A stretch of 64,000 nucleotides of DNA from Bordetella genomosp. 12 (GTDB lineage: Bacteria > Pseudomonadota > Gammaproteobacteria > Burkholderiales > Burkholderiaceae_B). Location of the stretch: assembly GCF_002261355.1 (NCBI RefSeq), contig NZ_NEVU01000003.1, positions 558,001 through 622,000 of the forward strand, given 5' to 3'. Position 1 is the first letter of the stretch; each line of letters opens with the position of its first letter. The translations under genes and the position numbers were made by a program. The notes under the pieces are model-generated. The model saw only the letters and a program-made list of their open reading frames with translations, had not been told where the DNA came from and ran no database searches. Positions 27,501 to 37,017 of the stretch are shown here, piece by piece.

Positions 27501-27658
27501 GCGCGGCGCAGCGAGTCGAGCAATTTCGCCTTGTCGCTGTCGGTGACGGTATCGTCGACCGATTTGAGGTCAACGCCGGCCGAACGCAACTGCTCCAGCA
27601 GCACGTTGGCAGGCATTTTCAGCTCGGTAGCGAACTGGGCGACAGTATTACTCGACAT
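24545..27658 (-). CDS. infB: Translation initiation factor IF-2
   Basis: IF-2 places fMet-tRNA on the 30S subunit. The 1037-residue protein begins with an IF2N domain (1-55) and the IF2-associated segment ('[15 protein letters not shown]'). A long Ala/Glu/Pro-rich linker, about residues 100-300, accounts for its size over E. coli IF-2 (890). A second IF2N-like domain precedes the GTPase ('[14 protein letters not shown]' near 545, 'DTPGHEAF', 'NKIDKP'). The C-terminal domains bind initiator tRNA. AGGGAAGAG precedes the ATG. The initiator tRNA gene lies about 5 kb upstream. Confidence 0.97.
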   Translation of the reverse strand: MSSNTVAQFATELKMPANVLLEQLRSAGVDLKSVDDTVTDSDKAKLLDSLRRAHGATDGKKITLTRRQTSEIRQADATGRSRTIQVEVRKKRVFVKRDPAELAAEAAADAQAAADLAAAETSPAPAEPVEAAVTAPEAQAPQSAPTEAVVPEEAKAEAPQAEDAPKAEVEAAEPAPAVQAAPAPEPEQAAEPIKTQAAEAATETPAPAETSAPAPAVKAEAEPQSAQPAASREQSTAQPVEPEAKQESVAVPTTQEAGPESVVQAQTEINSKSPAQAAKSESTQTLSKAELARPQVAADAVRRAAAASTAPGAREDARRKAEAEAAALREMLNRPRKVLRAPEPEAAPSTPALSGTLHKPAGKKDAAAAPKKEGGANKPAPAAGGKKTIKTAEVSSTWSDDASRKKPADKTAATPNTRDGWRAGGKGGGGGKGSRNGRNHQNDRRHEPAAQEFIAREIHVPETISVADLAHKMSVKAAEVIKQLMKLGQMVTINQVLDQETAMIVVEELGHVAIAAKLDDPEAFLDETPAATEAEALPRAPVVTVMGHVDHGKTSLLDYIRRAKVAAGEAGGITQHIGAYHVETDRGSVTFLDTPGHEAFTAMRARGAKATDIVILVVAADDGVMPQTREAIHHAKAAGVPLVVAVNKIDKPDANPERVKQELVAEEVVPEEYGGDVPFVPVSAKTGAGIDELLENVLLQAEILELTAPVEASAKGLVIEARLDKGRGPVATILVQSGTLKRGDVVLAGASFGRVRAMLDENGKQIQSAGPSIPVEIQGLTEVPAAGDELISLSDERKAREIALFRQGKFRDVKLARQQAAKLESMFDNMGEGTQTLPLIVKTDVQGSQEALVNALTKLSTDEVRVQVVHAAVGGISESDVNLAIASNAVVIGFNVRADQSAKKLAENNGIDLRYYNIIYDAVDEVKAAMSGMLAPEKKEEVIGQVEVREVYTISRIGTVAGCMVLDGLVRRDSQVRLLRNNVVIWTGQLDSLRRFKDDVKEVKSGFDCGLTLRGSNDLEVGDQLEVFEIKEIARTL

Positions 27659-27734
27659 TAGGCTCTCTTCCCTATCTGCAGCTATTTACAATTTCCAACG
27701 CGGGGCGGTCCAGCAACGCCAGGCAGCGGCGCGA

Positions 27735-29213
27735 TCATTCCTCGTCAAACCAGTGGGCACGCGCACGCATGATCAGGTCGCTGGCCTGCTGTTCGTCCAT
27801 GCCGGCGATCTCCGCCAGCTCGTCGGTCGCCAGTTCGGCCAGGTCGTCCCGCGTATGCACGTCGCGCTCGGCCAGCTTGGCAGCCAGTTCCGGCGTCACG
27901 CCTTCCAGTTCGAGCAGATCCTGCGCAGTTTCCAGGCGTTCTTCCTGGGCAATGGCCTCGGTCAGCAAGGCATTGCGGGCGCGGGCGCGCAACTCGTTGA
28001 TCGTATCTTCGTCAAACGCCTCGATCTCCAGCAGTTCCTGCATGGGGACATAGGCGATTTCTTCCAGGCCGGTAAAGCCCTCGTCAATCAGGATATCGGC
28101 GACTTCTTCGTCCACATCCAGCTTGTCCATGAAGGCGGCGCGCAGCGTGGCACGCTCGTTTTCCTGGCGGTTGAGGCTTTCTTCCGGCGTCATGATGTTG
28201 ATCTGCCAGCCGGTCAGCTCGGAGGCCAGACGCACGTTCTGGCCCTTGGCGCCGATCGCCTTGGGCAGGTTTTCCTCATCGACCACGACATCCATGGCGT
28301 GCTTGTCTTCGTCGACCACGATGGACTCGACGTTGGCCGGCGCCAGGGCGCCGATGACGAACTGCGCCGGGTCTTCCGACCACAGCACGATGTCGACCTG
28401 TTCGCCGCCAAGCTCATTGCGCACGGCAGTCACGCGCGAACCGCGCATGCCCACGCAAGTACCGATGGGATCGATGCGCTTGTCATAAGCGACCACCGCA
28501 ATCTTGGCGCGCACACCCGGGTCGCGGGCGGCTGCCTTGATCTCGAGCAGACCCTGCTCGATCTCGGGCACTTCGTTTTCGAACAGCTGACGGATGAATT
28601 CCGGCGAGGTGCGCGACAGAATGACCTGTTGGCCCCGGGCGGCGTGATCCACACGCAGCACGAAAGCGCGTACGCGGTCGCCGACTCGCAGGTTTTCCTT
28701 GGGAATCATCTCGGTGCGCGGCAGACGCGCTTCGATCTTGCCCGTCTCGACGATGCAATCGCCCTTGTCCATGCGCTTGATCGTGCCCGAGATAATGGTC
28801 TCGCCACGGTCGAGGAAGTCATTGAGCACCTGCTCGCGCTCGGCGTCACGGATTTTTTGCAGAATCGCCTGCTTGGCCGCCTGAGCGCCGATACGGCCGA
28901 ACTCGACCGGCTCCAGCGGCTCTTCGATGTAATCACCTTCCTGCAGATCGGGCGAAATCTCGCGCGCATCGGACAGCATCTCTTGCTTGTCCGGTTCTTG
29001 CAGGCCAGCCTCATCAGGCACCACGAGCCAGCGACGGAAGCCCTCATGGCTGCCCGTTTCACGATCGATCGAGACGCGGATATCGGCGTCTTCCTTGAAA
29101 CGCTTTTTCATAGCCGAAGCCAGCGCGCTTTCCAGCGCCCCGAATACGACTTCACGCGTCACGTTTTTTTCACGCGCCAGAGCGTCAACCAACAGAAGAA
29201 TTTCGCGACTCAT
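27735..29213 (-). CDS. nusA: Transcription termination/antitermination protein NusA
   Basis: NusA binds RNA polymerase and controls pausing, termination and antitermination. The 492-residue protein has the N-terminal polymerase-binding domain (residues 1-125), an S1 domain, two KH domains (including '[14 protein letters not shown]' and '[17 protein letters not shown]'), and two C-terminal acidic repeats ('[15 protein letters not shown]'). Length matches E. coli NusA (495). It overlaps rimP by 4 bp (ATGA) and is followed by infB 76 bp on. Confidence 0.97.
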   Translation of the reverse strand: MSREILLLVDALAREKNVTREVVFGALESALASAMKKRFKEDADIRVSIDRETGSHEGFRRWLVVPDEAGLQEPDKQEMLSDAREISPDLQEGDYIEEPLEPVEFGRIGAQAAKQAILQKIRDAEREQVLNDFLDRGETIISGTIKRMDKGDCIVETGKIEARLPRTEMIPKENLRVGDRVRAFVLRVDHAARGQQVILSRTSPEFIRQLFENEVPEIEQGLLEIKAAARDPGVRAKIAVVAYDKRIDPIGTCVGMRGSRVTAVRNELGGEQVDIVLWSEDPAQFVIGALAPANVESIVVDEDKHAMDVVVDEENLPKAIGAKGQNVRLASELTGWQINIMTPEESLNRQENERATLRAAFMDKLDVDEEVADILIDEGFTGLEEIAYVPMQELLEIEAFDEDTINELRARARNALLTEAIAQEERLETAQDLLELEGVTPELAAKLAERDVHTRDDLAELATDELAEIAGMDEQQASDLIMRARAHWFDEE

Positions 29214-29689
29214 CGCTTTTTGCCCTTGAAATCCAGAACGGGATCCAGCTTGGCGCGCTCGATGTCATCGAGCGTGAAGCTCAGCACCTGAATATCGTCC
29301 TTCTTTGCCTCAAATTCGAGACCGAACACCGTCTTGCCGTCGGCAGATGGCTCCGCCAGCTGCAGGATGCCGGTAAACACTTTGCGCCCATCGACCGCTT
29401 CGCGCAGCTTGATCTCCACGCGCTCTTGGGCGAACCGGCGGAATTCCGCTTCGGTACGCAGCGGGCGATCAACGCCAGGCGAGCCCACTTCGAGCCGCTT
29501 GTAATCGATGTTTTCGACCTCAAAAACGCGCGACAACTGGCGGGACACTTGTTCGCAATCTTCGATGCGAACGCCGCCCTCGCGGTCTATGGTCACGCGC
29601 AACAAGCCCAGGGCGGCACGCTCGACATCGACCAACTCGATGCCCATGCCCGCCAACGCTTCTTCGGTCAATGCGAATAAATCAGCCAT
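29210..29689 (-). CDS. rimP: Ribosome maturation factor RimP
   Basis: RimP assists 30S assembly. The 159-residue protein has the N-terminal alpha/beta domain ('[14 protein letters not shown]') and '[12 protein letters not shown]', the family signature, followed by an Sm-like C-terminal domain ('[16 protein letters not shown]'). The start at 29689 gives the normal length; the longer upstream reading has no homologous character. The ATG sits only six bases after the T-run of a terminator-like hairpin and has a weak ribosome site. It is the first gene of the rimP-nusA-infB operon. Confidence 0.94.
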   Translation of the reverse strand: MADLFALTEEALAGMGIELVDVERAALGLLRVTIDREGGVRIEDCEQVSRQLSRVFEVENIDYKRLEVGSPGVDRPLRTEAEFRRFAQERVEIKLREAVDGRKVFTGILQLAEPSADGKTVFGLEFEAKKDDIQVLSFTLDDIERAKLDPVLDFKGKKR

Positions 29690-29695
29690 ACGCTC

Positions 29696-29723
29696 AAAAA
29701 AAATGGGCTGCATGCCCAGCCCA
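29696..29723 (-). terminator. Terminator-like hairpin in the rimP-nusA-infB leader
   Basis: On the minus strand TGGGCT, an eight-base loop and AGCCCA are followed at once by eight T residues, ending six bases before the rimP ATG. It has the form of an intrinsic terminator placed upstream of the operon that encodes NusA, a termination factor. Attenuation or autoregulation is inferred. Confidence 0.65.
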
Positions 29724-30102
29724 CCGTGTTGCCCGACCTGCCTGCCGGTTTCGCCTTTGCGAAACACGCGCCGCAACCCGAACGCTCTGCGGCTTTTGCC
29801 GCGATTGCCTGCCACCCGTGCCGCCTGGCCCGACTCCGGCCCAGACCGCCCACCATGGCAAGCCTGCATTTCCCTGCCCGAGAACCTCGTTTTAAGGCCC
29901 CGCAAGCGCCAGCTGCCCCGACCCCGCTCGGCATCCACTACGGGGCAAGCGGGTTAAGGGCAAACATGGATCAACTGCGAAAAGACGCGCCAGGAAACAA
30001 ATGATTTTACCAGATAACCGGCAAATTTTCCTGATTCATCCAGGGTTTACGCGATAAAGGGACACGACCCACCGAGAATGGTGGCTCGCGCCCCACACCC
30101 GA
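29724..30102. other. Leader and promoter region of the rimP operon, no gene seen
   Basis: About 380 bp without a convincing gene. A possible extended -10 promoter for rimP (TGG-TAAAAT, 30004-30012, minus strand) lies in an AT-rich patch at 30000-30060. A recognisable -35 is not present. Short open frames here have no ribosome sites or recognisable protein character. Confidence 0.4.
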
Positions 30103-31866
30103 TCAACGATCGCCGCGTCCGCCACGCCCACCCATGAAGCCCAGACGAGATTCATGCGCCGCGGCGCCCTTGGGCTGCCAATCATCGCCACGCCCTTCGC
30201 CACTGCGGCGCGGACGCGACTTATTGCCACCGGCGGGCTTGGCCGCGCTCTTCGGGCGGCCCGCCGTCTTGGCGGCGGGCTTGGGACCGGCGGCCGACTT
30301 GCCTGCCGCGCCCCGGCTGCCAGCCGGCTTGCCGGTCGCGGGCTTGCCCGCACCGGCCGCCGCCGCACCCGCAGCCGCATTGCCCGCGGGTTTGCCGCGG
30401 CCGCCCACCGGGCGCTTGGCGCCGCGCGGGCCTGCGGCCGACTTGGGCGCGCCGTTACCTTGCCCGGCGGCTTGGCCGCCTGCTCCAGCGGCGGGCTTGC
30501 GGCCACGCCCCTTGCCCGCGCCGGCAGGCTTGCTCTTGGCCGCGCCGTCGTTACCCAGCGGATGGCCATTGGCATAGCCACCGGTGAACATCAGGCCCGT
30601 ACCAAACGGATCGGACGGACAAGGCGCGGACGAGCCCGGGCGGCCACCCTGCAACTTGCCCCGGCGGCCGATGCGGGCACCATTCATGCCATTGCGCTCC
30701 ATCGTGCCAAATCCCGGCGGCAGCGCGCTGTCGTGCGATTGCGGCTGGCGCGACTTGGTGCGCCGCCCGCCACCCGACTCATCATCCTCACGCAGCAAGC
30801 CCAATTGCACCATCAGTGCGGCGACCAGCGAAGCATCCAATTCTTCCCAGCGGCCGCGGCGCAGCGCGCGCGGCAGCACCAGGTCACCGAAACGCGTCCG
30901 GATCAGGCGACTGACCGTCACACCGACGGCTTCGAACATGCGGCGAACCTCACGATTGCGCCCTTCCTGCAGCGTGACGCGATACCAACGGTTGCTGCCG
31001 TCGCCGCCGAGATACTCGAACGAACCGAAAGCCGCCTTGCCGTCGTCGAGGTCTATCCCCTCGACCAGCGATTTGCGCTGCGCTTCATCCATCTCGCCCA
31101 ACACACGCACGGCGTATTCGCGCTCCGTGCCATAACGGGGGTGCATGATGCGGTTGGCCATGTCGCCGGAGGTCGTGAAAATCAGCAGACCTTCGGTATT
31201 CAAGTCCAGACGCCCCACCGACAACCACTTGCCGGTGCGCAGCTTGGGCAAGCGGGCAAAGACGTTGGCGCGCCCGCCCGGGTCGTCATGGCTGACGATT
31301 TCGCCGGCAGGCTTGTGATAGAGAATCACTCGCGGCGGCTTCTTGGCATTGGGACGCGCAATCGGCTTGCCATTGACGCGCACCTGATCATTGGCCGCCA
31401 CCCGCTGCCCGATATGCGCCGGCTCGCCATTGACGGACACGCGGCCCGCCACGATCAGCTCTTCCATTTCGCGGCGCGAACCCACGCCGGCATCGGCCAG
31501 GACCTTGTGCAGCTTGGGCATGATGGCCTCGCTGTTGAGGTACTTGCCCAGACGCTGCTCGCTACGCGCGGCCTTATCCAGATAAGACAGGGCTTCGTCG
31601 GCCTCGCGCTCGGCCAGGCGGGCATGATCCCCTCCCCTGGCGGACTCCGCCGGCGCCGCTTCGGCAGCGGCACCCGCGTCCTTTTCTTTGCCTTCTTCGC
31701 CGGCGGCGTCGGCACGGCGACGTCGGAACGGCGTGCGCAACTTGCGGCCGCGGCTGCGGGCACCACCCTCGCCTTCGGCGGCGGGTGCTGCGGACGCGTC
31801 AGCCGACGGCGCCTGATCAACGGTGGAATTGTCGTCCTGCATCGTTGTCGTTGTATTGGTTGTCAC
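30103..31866 (-). CDS. rluB: Pseudouridine synthase, RluB type, with long low-complexity tail
   Basis: This enzyme modifies 23S rRNA (position 2605 in E. coli RluB). After an acidic and basic N-terminal extension (about 115 residues) come an S4 RNA-binding domain (117-163) and the RsuA/RluB catalytic domain with Asp221 in '[11 protein letters not shown]'. From about residue 364 to 587 the protein is a repetitive Ala/Gly/Lys/Pro-rich tail. The start is probably GTG at 31866, with GGAG eight bases before it, and it follows scpB by 17 bp. The nearest family is RluB; the exact site is inferred. Confidence 0.9.
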   Translation of the reverse strand: MTTNTTTTMQDDNSTVDQAPSADASAAPAAEGEGGARSRGRKLRTPFRRRRADAAGEEGKEKDAGAAAEAAPAESARGGDHARLAEREADEALSYLDKAARSEQRLGKYLNSEAIMPKLHKVLADAGVGSRREMEELIVAGRVSVNGEPAHIGQRVAANDQVRVNGKPIARPNAKKPPRVILYHKPAGEIVSHDDPGGRANVFARLPKLRTGKWLSVGRLDLNTEGLLIFTTSGDMANRIMHPRYGTEREYAVRVLGEMDEAQRKSLVEGIDLDDGKAAFGSFEYLGGDGSNRWYRVTLQEGRNREVRRMFEAVGVTVSRLIRTRFGDLVLPRALRRGRWEELDASLVAALMVQLGLLREDDESGGGRRTKSRQPQSHDSALPPGFGTMERNGMNGARIGRRGKLQGGRPGSSAPCPSDPFGTGLMFTGGYANGHPLGNDGAAKSKPAGAGKGRGRKPAAGAGGQAAGQGNGAPKSAAGPRGAKRPVGGRGKPAGNAAAGAAAAGAGKPATGKPAGSRGAAGKSAAGPKPAAKTAGRPKSAAKPAGGNKSRPRRSGEGRGDDWQPKGAAAHESRLGFMGGRGGRGDR

Positions 31867-31883
31867 TGGGACAGCTCCGGATT

Positions 31884-32882
31884 TCAAACTGGCTCAGGCT
31901 TGCCTGAAGCAAGCCCATTGTTATCTTGGTCTTGGGAACGCTGCGGCACTTCCGGCACCTCAGGGGCGGCTGGCTGCGGCGGCGCGATTTCGGGTTCTGG
32001 CTGAACCGGCTCCACTTCGGGAACCGACGGCGGGGCCGTCTCATCAGGTTCGGCGGGAGGCTGAATCCGGTCGGGTTCCGGCACGGGGACCTCCACGGGC
32101 ACCTCAGGTGTCGCGGGGTGCCCGACTTCCGGATCCGCGGAGGTATCCGCCGGCTCCGGCAAAGACGCTTCTGGCGCGGCAAACTCGGCCACAGACTCGG
32201 AAGCGTTGCGAGATTCTACGCCATCCGGAGCGGTTACGTCAGCGTTCATTGTTTCATCCTCCGATTGTGGCGCGCCTGGCACAGGCTCGCCGGTCACTGC
32301 GGCGATTTCTTCGAGCTGGATTTCCGTGCCCCCCAGGTCCAGCCCGGCCAGGGCCGCGGCGGCCTGCGACGACTCCAGCGGCGGCAATTCATCCAGGGCA
32401 CGCAGCCCCAGATCGTCCAGAAACTGGCGGGTGGTGCCGAACAGCGCCGGACGGCCCGGCGCATCGCGGTGGCCGATGACCTCGATCCAGCCGCGGTCCT
32501 CCAGCGCCTTGACGATCTGCGAGGACACCGTGACGCCACGGATGTCTTCGATGTCGCCGCGCGTCACGGGCTGGCGCCAGGCGACGATGGCCAGCGTCTC
32601 GAGCACCGCACGCGAATACTTGGGCGGGCGCTCAGGATTGAGGCGCTCCAGGTAGCGCTGCATGCCGGGGCGGCTCTGAAACCGCCAGCCGCTGGCCAGA
32701 TGGGTCAGCGCCATACCCCGCCCTTCCCACTGCTGCTGCAAAGTCTCCAGCCAACCCCGCAAGGTGGCATTGGTCAGTTCAGGATCTTCGCCGAAAAGCC
32801 TGTGCATCTCGGTCAATTGCATAGGTTGGCTGGCGCACAACAGCGCTGTTTCCAACACGAGAATTGCCTCGCTATCGTTCAT
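31884..32882 (-). CDS. scpB: Segregation and condensation protein ScpB
   Basis: ScpB is the winged-helix kleisin partner of the SMC-ScpA chromosome-condensing complex. The conserved part (residues 1-190) has two winged-helix units and the hallmark '[29 protein letters not shown]'. Residues 191-332 form a Pro/Glu/Val-rich acidic tail, long for the family (E. coli lacks ScpB; typical length 180-290). It is followed by the RluB gene, a common pairing. scpA is not in the window at this position. Confidence 0.94.
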   Translation of the reverse strand: MNDSEAILVLETALLCASQPMQLTEMHRLFGEDPELTNATLRGWLETLQQQWEGRGMALTHLASGWRFQSRPGMQRYLERLNPERPPKYSRAVLETLAIVAWRQPVTRGDIEDIRGVTVSSQIVKALEDRGWIEVIGHRDAPGRPALFGTTRQFLDDLGLRALDELPPLESSQAAAALAGLDLGGTEIQLEEIAAVTGEPVPGAPQSEDETMNADVTAPDGVESRNASESVAEFAAPEASLPEPADTSADPEVGHPATPEVPVEVPVPEPDRIQPPAEPDETAPPSVPEVEPVQPEPEIAPPQPAAPEVPEVPQRSQDQDNNGLASGKPEPV

Positions 32883-32911
32883 CGATACCCAGTCATAAAA
32901 AGCCGGCCAAC

Positions 32912-32940
32912 TTGCGCCGTGATTGATTTCAGTGTAAAGT
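32912..32940 (+). promoter_or_regulatory. Sigma-70 promoter of the initiator tRNA gene
   Basis: TTGCGC (-35) and TAAAGT (-10) are separated by 17 bp, placing the start of transcription about 7 bases before the tRNA gene. Confidence 0.75.
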
Positions 32941-32953
32941 TCTTCTTCTCAGA

Positions 32954-33030
<77 letters not shown>

Positions 33031-33036
33031 AATTCG

Positions 33037-33064
33037 CAAAGGCCTGGCATCTGCCAGGCCTTTG
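33037..33064 (+). terminator. Terminator of tRNA-fMet
   Basis: A 13-bp perfect stem (33037-33049 with 33052-33064) with a minimal loop follows the tRNA by 6 bp. T-run is short. Confidence 0.75.
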
Positions 33065-33626
33065 TCATTGGCGCGCCCGGCCCAAAAAAACAGCACAGCC
33101 CGGGCCATCCCACAGGCCCAAGCCAAGACCGCAAGCAAAGCCCCGGCCCGCGCCGGCAGGCGCGGTGCATGCACCCCTGCGACGCTGCGGCCGGCGCGCA
33201 CGCACACGCCCCCCGGCTGGCAATTTGCCAGCCGATCAGCGAATGCCGATGCGCTTGCCTGCACGTTCATTACCTCTTTCTGTCCGGATGACCGGCGCGC
33301 ATGGCCCGCATGCATGCGCGACCCCGCCAGCCCAAAGACAATAGAAACCTGAATAGACACCTGGCAGACGCCCGGTTGTGCGCAACAATGCGCAGACATT
33401 GCCGGATAGCATGCGGCCAGTTGCGCGCCCGGCCCCGAAACGGGGTGCCACGCACGCCAATCTAGATGCTTATGACCATCGCCGCCATCGACGCGACCGG
33501 GCGCGATGAGCAAACCTGAGCGGCCAGGCCGCAAGGCCGTATCCGGCCTGCCAGGGACGGCGCGCCAGCCGCAAACGTAATGCCGCGACGCGCGCTCAAA
33601 TGGCGATTGACCCCATTATAGCCCCT
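33065..33626. other. Intergenic region without a supported gene
   Basis: About 560 bp between the initiator tRNA and the LysR gene. The open frames here have no recognisable protein, and the longest runs antisense through the tRNA. A perfect 9-1-9 inverted repeat (GGCTGGCAA and its complement) is at 33215-33233. Nothing else stands out. Confidence 0.5.
33215..33233. repeat. 9-1-9 perfect inverted repeat
   Basis: GGCTGGCAA, one base, TTGCCAGCC. There is no T-run beside it and no gene within 390 bp downstream on the minus side. Role unknown. Confidence 0.5.
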
Positions 33627-34541
33627 TCATTTTCGCCCGGCCAATGGCGCATCCCACGGCCCCTGCCCCAACTGCTCGACCAGAAAATCCAACATCGTGC
33701 GCAGCACCAGCGGCATCTGGCGCCGCGAGGCATAGACCGCGTAGATGCCGAGGACCTGCGGCTCGCTATCCCCCAGAATCGCCCGCAGACGGCCCGCCGC
33801 GATCTCCGGGGCCGCCAGGTAAGTCGGCAGCAAAGCAATCCCGGCGCCACGAAGCGCCGCAGCCATCAAGACCTGCGCCTCGTTGGCGGTGATGCTGCCG
33901 CTGACCGGCACATCGACCGTCTCGCCAGCACGCAGGAAGCGCCACAGGCTGTGTCCATGATAAGAATGCGTCAGGCAATTATGGAAGGCGAGGTCCTCGG
34001 CGCGCGCCGGCACCCCGCGCTGGCTGAGGTAGGCCTCACTGGCGCATACGACAGAGCGGCAGTCCGCCAGGCGCCGGGCGATGAGGCTGGGATCGACATC
34101 ATTGGTGATGCGCACCGCCAGATCCACCCGCTCTTCGACGAGATTGACGAGCCTATCCACGAGCAGGAGATCCACGGCCGTACCGGGATAGCGCCTGACA
34201 AAATCCGCCACCACAGCCACCAACTGGCTATTGCCGAAGGAGGGCGACGCGCTCATGCGCAACAAGCCTTTCGGCGCCGCCTCGGGCGTGGCCACGGCCT
34301 CGTGCATATCGCCTACCATATCGAGCATACGCCGGCAACGCGGCAGCGTTTCGGCGCCGGCGGGGGTCAAGCTCAGGCGACGGGTCGTGCGGTGCAACAG
34401 ACGCACCCCCACCCACTCCTCGAGCTCGGCCAGATAGCGCGACACCATGGCGCGCGACATATCCAGCTGGGTGGCGGCAGCGGACAGACTCCCCCGGTCC
34501 GCGACCTCGACAAAGACCTGCATGGCTTTGAGCCTGTCCAT
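33627..34541 (-). CDS. LysR-family transcriptional regulator
   Basis: The 304-residue protein has an N-terminal LysR winged helix ('MQVFVEVADRGSLSAAATQLDMS', 'RRLSLTPAGAE') and a periplasmic-binding-like effector domain. It belongs to the CrgA-like branch, judged by the 'RLLHRTTRRLSLT' motif. It reads in the same direction as the CobW-type gene upstream but 79 bp away, with no clear link. Target genes cannot be told. Confidence 0.92.
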   Translation of the reverse strand: MDRLKAMQVFVEVADRGSLSAAATQLDMSRAMVSRYLAELEEWVGVRLLHRTTRRLSLTPAGAETLPRCRRMLDMVGDMHEAVATPEAAPKGLLRMSASPSFGNSQLVAVVADFVRRYPGTAVDLLLVDRLVNLVEERVDLAVRITNDVDPSLIARRLADCRSVVCASEAYLSQRGVPARAEDLAFHNCLTHSYHGHSLWRFLRAGETVDVPVSGSITANEAQVLMAAALRGAGIALLPTYLAAPEIAAGRLRAILGDSEPQVLGIYAVYASRRQMPLVLRTMLDFLVEQLGQGPWDAPLAGRK

Positions 34542-34620
34542 GATTGTCTCGCTCTACGCATCAGACCGCACTGTTTTATAACGGATTGTGCGATCAATCA
34601 AATGCCTGCGAGACGCGAAG

Positions 34621-35673
34621 CTAGTCCTGACCCAGGGCGCGACGCACGTCGGCGCCGACCGCTTCGGGATCCAGGCCGCGCAGAATGAATACCAGCCGCG
34701 ACGCCCGGCCGTCACCGGGCCAGTGCGGCAGTTGCTCCAGCGGGTAGAGCTGCCGATGCACACCATGCACCACGCAGGGAAAGGCTTCGCCGGCGAAACA
34801 GACCAGCCCCTTGATGCGCAGCAAGCCCTGGTCGTAGCGCGCCTGAATGTCATGCATGCCGGCAAAGAACTGCCCGCGGCTCAAGGGCGCCACCATATCG
34901 AGCACAAAATGGGAGACGCCTGCATGGCGCCCCAGCCGCCCCCGCCCCGCGAAGGCCGACAACCACCGCCCCAGGGCGGGCGGCTCGACGCGTTCGGCGC
35001 GCAACGACACCTCCATCACCGCAGCAGGCAAGGCCGCAAGCGGATCGAGGGCGACGATGGGTACGCCAGGATGCAGCTCGGCAATCGCCTCCCGCGCCCG
35101 CGCCGACTGATCGGGGCCAACCAGATCCCCTTTGCTCACGACCACGACATCAGCCAGCGCCAACTGCTGCGCAGCCTCTTGCTGCGCCGGCGCAGCCTCG
35201 CCATCCCGCCCCAGATGCTGCAGCAGGTGCTCGCCATCCGCGACGGCGATCGCGCCGCGATAGACGTAGCGCGCCGCCAGAAAAGCATCGTTGCGCAGCG
35301 TGAAAAGAATGGGCGCCGGACTGGCCATGCCGGTCGTCTCGATGAGCACGCGGCGAAACGGCTTGATGCGCCGCTGCAGCGCAAGCATGAAAAGATCGCG
35401 CAAGGTGTCGACCAGCCCGCCGGCCACGGTGCAGCAAATGCACCCTCCCTCGAGCAGCACGATGCGGTCATCGACGGACCGCACCAGCACATGATCCACG
35501 CCAACCTCGCCCAACTCATTGACGATGACTAGCGCATCGGCATAGGCCGGCTCGCGCAGCAGCCGGTTCAAAAGCGTGGTCTTACCGCTGCCGAGAAACC
35601 CCGTCAGGACGGTCACGCCGATCCGGGTATCCACCTTGCTGCCCGCATCCGGGCCTACGCTTGCCGATTGCAT
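34621..35673 (-). CDS. CobW/COG0523-family GTP-binding metal chaperone-like protein
   Basis: The 350-residue GTPase has Walker A GFLGSGKT (25-32), the metal-binding CxCC motif (Cys78, Cys80, Cys81 in 'EGGCICC'), and the C-terminal CobW_C domain ('FVFDMV'-type region and 'LYPLEQLP'). Members insert Zn or Co into target proteins or help metal homeostasis. No cobalamin genes or cobalamin riboswitch are nearby, so cobalamin synthesis is not indicated. The ATG at 35673 has a weak ribosome site. Longer upstream reading enters tRNA sequence and is not used. Confidence 0.88.
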   Translation of the reverse strand: MQSASVGPDAGSKVDTRIGVTVLTGFLGSGKTTLLNRLLREPAYADALVIVNELGEVGVDHVLVRSVDDRIVLLEGGCICCTVAGGLVDTLRDLFMLALQRRIKPFRRVLIETTGMASPAPILFTLRNDAFLAARYVYRGAIAVADGEHLLQHLGRDGEAAPAQQEAAQQLALADVVVVSKGDLVGPDQSARAREAIAELHPGVPIVALDPLAALPAAVMEVSLRAERVEPPALGRWLSAFAGRGRLGRHAGVSHFVLDMVAPLSRGQFFAGMHDIQARYDQGLLRIKGLVCFAGEAFPCVVHGVHRQLYPLEQLPHWPGDGRASRLVFILRGLDPEAVGADVRRALGQD

Positions 35674-35849
35674 CCCAGCCGCCCAGTTCAAGACGGCCTG
35701 GCGCCGTCGTTGCCGCGCGCAACCTCGCGCGCCTTGAAGATACTGCCTATGCCATGACAAATGCGCCATAGGCCATTGGGGCAGATAGGGATAAGCCAAC
35801 GCACGGATGACCCAAGCCTGGATGCCCCGCAGCCACCCGCGCAAAAACC

Positions 35850-35880
35850 AAAAGGGCCATTCACTTGCGTGAATGGCCCT
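35850..35880 (-). terminator. Terminator of tRNA-Asn
   Basis: A 12-bp perfect stem (35853-35864 with 35869-35880, loop TTGC) is followed by T residues on the minus strand, 9 bp after the tRNA. Confidence 0.85.
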
Positions 35881-35888
35881 GAATTCTT

Positions 35889-35964
35889 TGGCTCCCCGAG
35901 CTGGGCTCGAACCAGCGACCTGCGGATTAACAGTCCGTCGCTCTACCGACTGAGCTATCGGGGA
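35889..35964 (-). tRNA. tRNA-Asn (GTT)
   Basis: The 76-base cloverleaf has acceptor TCCCCGA, anticodon loop CTGTTAA with GTT, T-loop GGTTCGAG and encoded CCA. Confidence 0.97.
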
Positions 35965-35980
35965 ACTGCTAAGAAACGAG

Positions 35981-36009
35981 ATTATGCGGCATTTTTTCGA
36001 TGTGCGCAA
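35981..36009 (-). promoter_or_regulatory. Promoter of tRNA-Asn
   Basis: TTGCGC (-35) and CATAAT (-10) on the minus strand are 17 bp apart, about 17 bp before the tRNA. Confidence 0.65.
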
Positions 36010-36038
36010 GTCGCACCTCGCACGCCTGCCCGCCATGC

Positions 36039-36069
36039 AAAAAGGGCAGCTCATACGAGCTGCCCTTTT
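36039..36069 (-). terminator. Terminator of tRNA-Thr
   Basis: A perfect stem (AAAAGGGCAGCTC with its complement, four-base loop) flanked by A and T runs lies just after the tRNA-Thr gene. Confidence 0.85.
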
Positions 36070-36076
36070 AAATTTT

Positions 36077-36152
36077 TGGTGCCGGCAAGAGGAGTCGAAC
36101 CCCCGACCTTCGCATTACGAATGCGCTGCTCTACCAACTGAGCTATGCCGGC
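36077..36152 (-). tRNA. tRNA-Thr (CGT)
   Basis: The 76-base cloverleaf has acceptor GCCGGCA, anticodon CGT, T-loop GGTTCGAC and encoded CCA. It reads the ACG codon. Confidence 0.97.
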
Positions 36153-36266
36153 CTATTCTTGCAACCCGCAGATTTGACTACCTGCGAGCCTTCGCTGCTG
36201 CCCCAAGCCAAGCCTGGGTCTGCAACCTTTGGCTGCCGAAAAAGGTGCCAAAGAAAGAAGACCGCG

Positions 36267-36296
36267 ATAATAGCAGAAATTTTTTTAGCTGCGCAA
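36267..36296 (-). promoter_or_regulatory. Promoter of tRNA-Thr
   Basis: TTGCGC (-35), 18 bp, then TATTAT preceded by TGC (extended -10), on the minus strand, followed by a GC-rich discriminator. It lies about 110 bp before the tRNA-Thr gene. Confidence 0.65.
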
Positions 36297-36317
36297 GTCC
36301 TGCGGGCAAATCCGCGC

Positions 36318-36962
36318 TCATTCTGCGTCGGGCTGGTTTTCCGGTGCGGCGTTCTGGAACGCGGGCAAGGCGCTGCAAGCCTGCTCGATGCGCAGAATCG
36401 TCGGCATGGCGCTCAGGTCGCACCCGAAACGACGGGCATTGAAAACTTGGGGCACCAGGCAGACGTCGGCCAGTGTCGGCGTATCGCCATGACAGAAGCG
36501 GCCCGTCTCGGGCGATTGCGCCAGCATGGCCTCCAGCGCGCTCAGGCCGGTATCGACCCAATGGCGGTACCAGGCGTTTTTCGCCTCTTCTTCGACCTTG
36601 AGATCGTGCTTGAGGTACTTGAGGACGCGCAGATTGTTCAGCGGATGGATATCGCAGGCGATATTCAGGGCGATGGCCCGCACGCGCGCGCGCGCCAGCG
36701 GCGTGGCCGGCAGCAAGGCCGGCTGCGGATGCGTTTCGTCCAGGTATTCGATGATGGCCAGCGACTGACCGATGGCCTGATCGCCATCGACCAGCGTGGG
36801 CACCAGCGCGCTCGGGTTCAGCGAAAGATAATCCGCGCCGAGCTGCTGCCCCCCGTCCTTGAGCAGATGCACGGGCTGGTAGTCATAGGGCAACCCTTTG
36901 AGGTTCAGGGCGATGCGCACACGATAGGCGGCCGAGCTGCGGAAGTAGCTGTACAACTGCAT
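36318..36962 (-). CDS. maiA: Maleylacetoacetate isomerase (zeta-class glutathione transferase)
   Basis: MaiA isomerises maleylacetoacetate to fumarylacetoacetate in tyrosine or homogentisate breakdown. The 214-residue protein has the zeta-class signature 'SSAAYRVRIALNLKG' (9-23) that binds glutathione, the 'NPSALVPTLVDGD' segment and the GST C-terminal helix bundle. The start at 36962 follows GGAG by five bases. The same frame runs on upstream, but that part is antisense to ispH and unlike any GST. No other homogentisate gene is adjacent. Confidence 0.92.
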   Translation of the reverse strand: MQLYSYFRSSAAYRVRIALNLKGLPYDYQPVHLLKDGGQQLGADYLSLNPSALVPTLVDGDQAIGQSLAIIEYLDETHPQPALLPATPLARARVRAIALNIACDIHPLNNLRVLKYLKHDLKVEEEAKNAWYRHWVDTGLSALEAMLAQSPETGRFCHGDTPTLADVCLVPQVFNARRFGCDLSAMPTILRIEQACSALPAFQNAAPENQPDAE

Positions 36963-37017
36963 GATGTCTCCTGCAGGCGGCCACGCCGCCCGATGGTGGG
37001 TTTTTTTATCGTAATGC

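Noticed and set aside
27471..29291. Plus-strand open frame of 606 codons
   Set aside because: It is antisense to nusA and has no recognisable domain.
30154..32004. Plus-strand open frame of 616 codons
   Set aside because: It is antisense to the RluB gene and its repetitive tail; the Ala/Arg/Leu-rich translation is an artefact.
35674..35888. Cobalamin riboswitch or Zur site before the CobW-type gene
   Set aside because: No B12 box and no convincing Zur palindrome is visible; only loose repeats.
35889..36152. Prophage or island attachment at the tRNA-Asn/Thr genes
   Set aside because: No integrase, direct repeat of a tRNA 3' end, or change in gene content is seen nearby.
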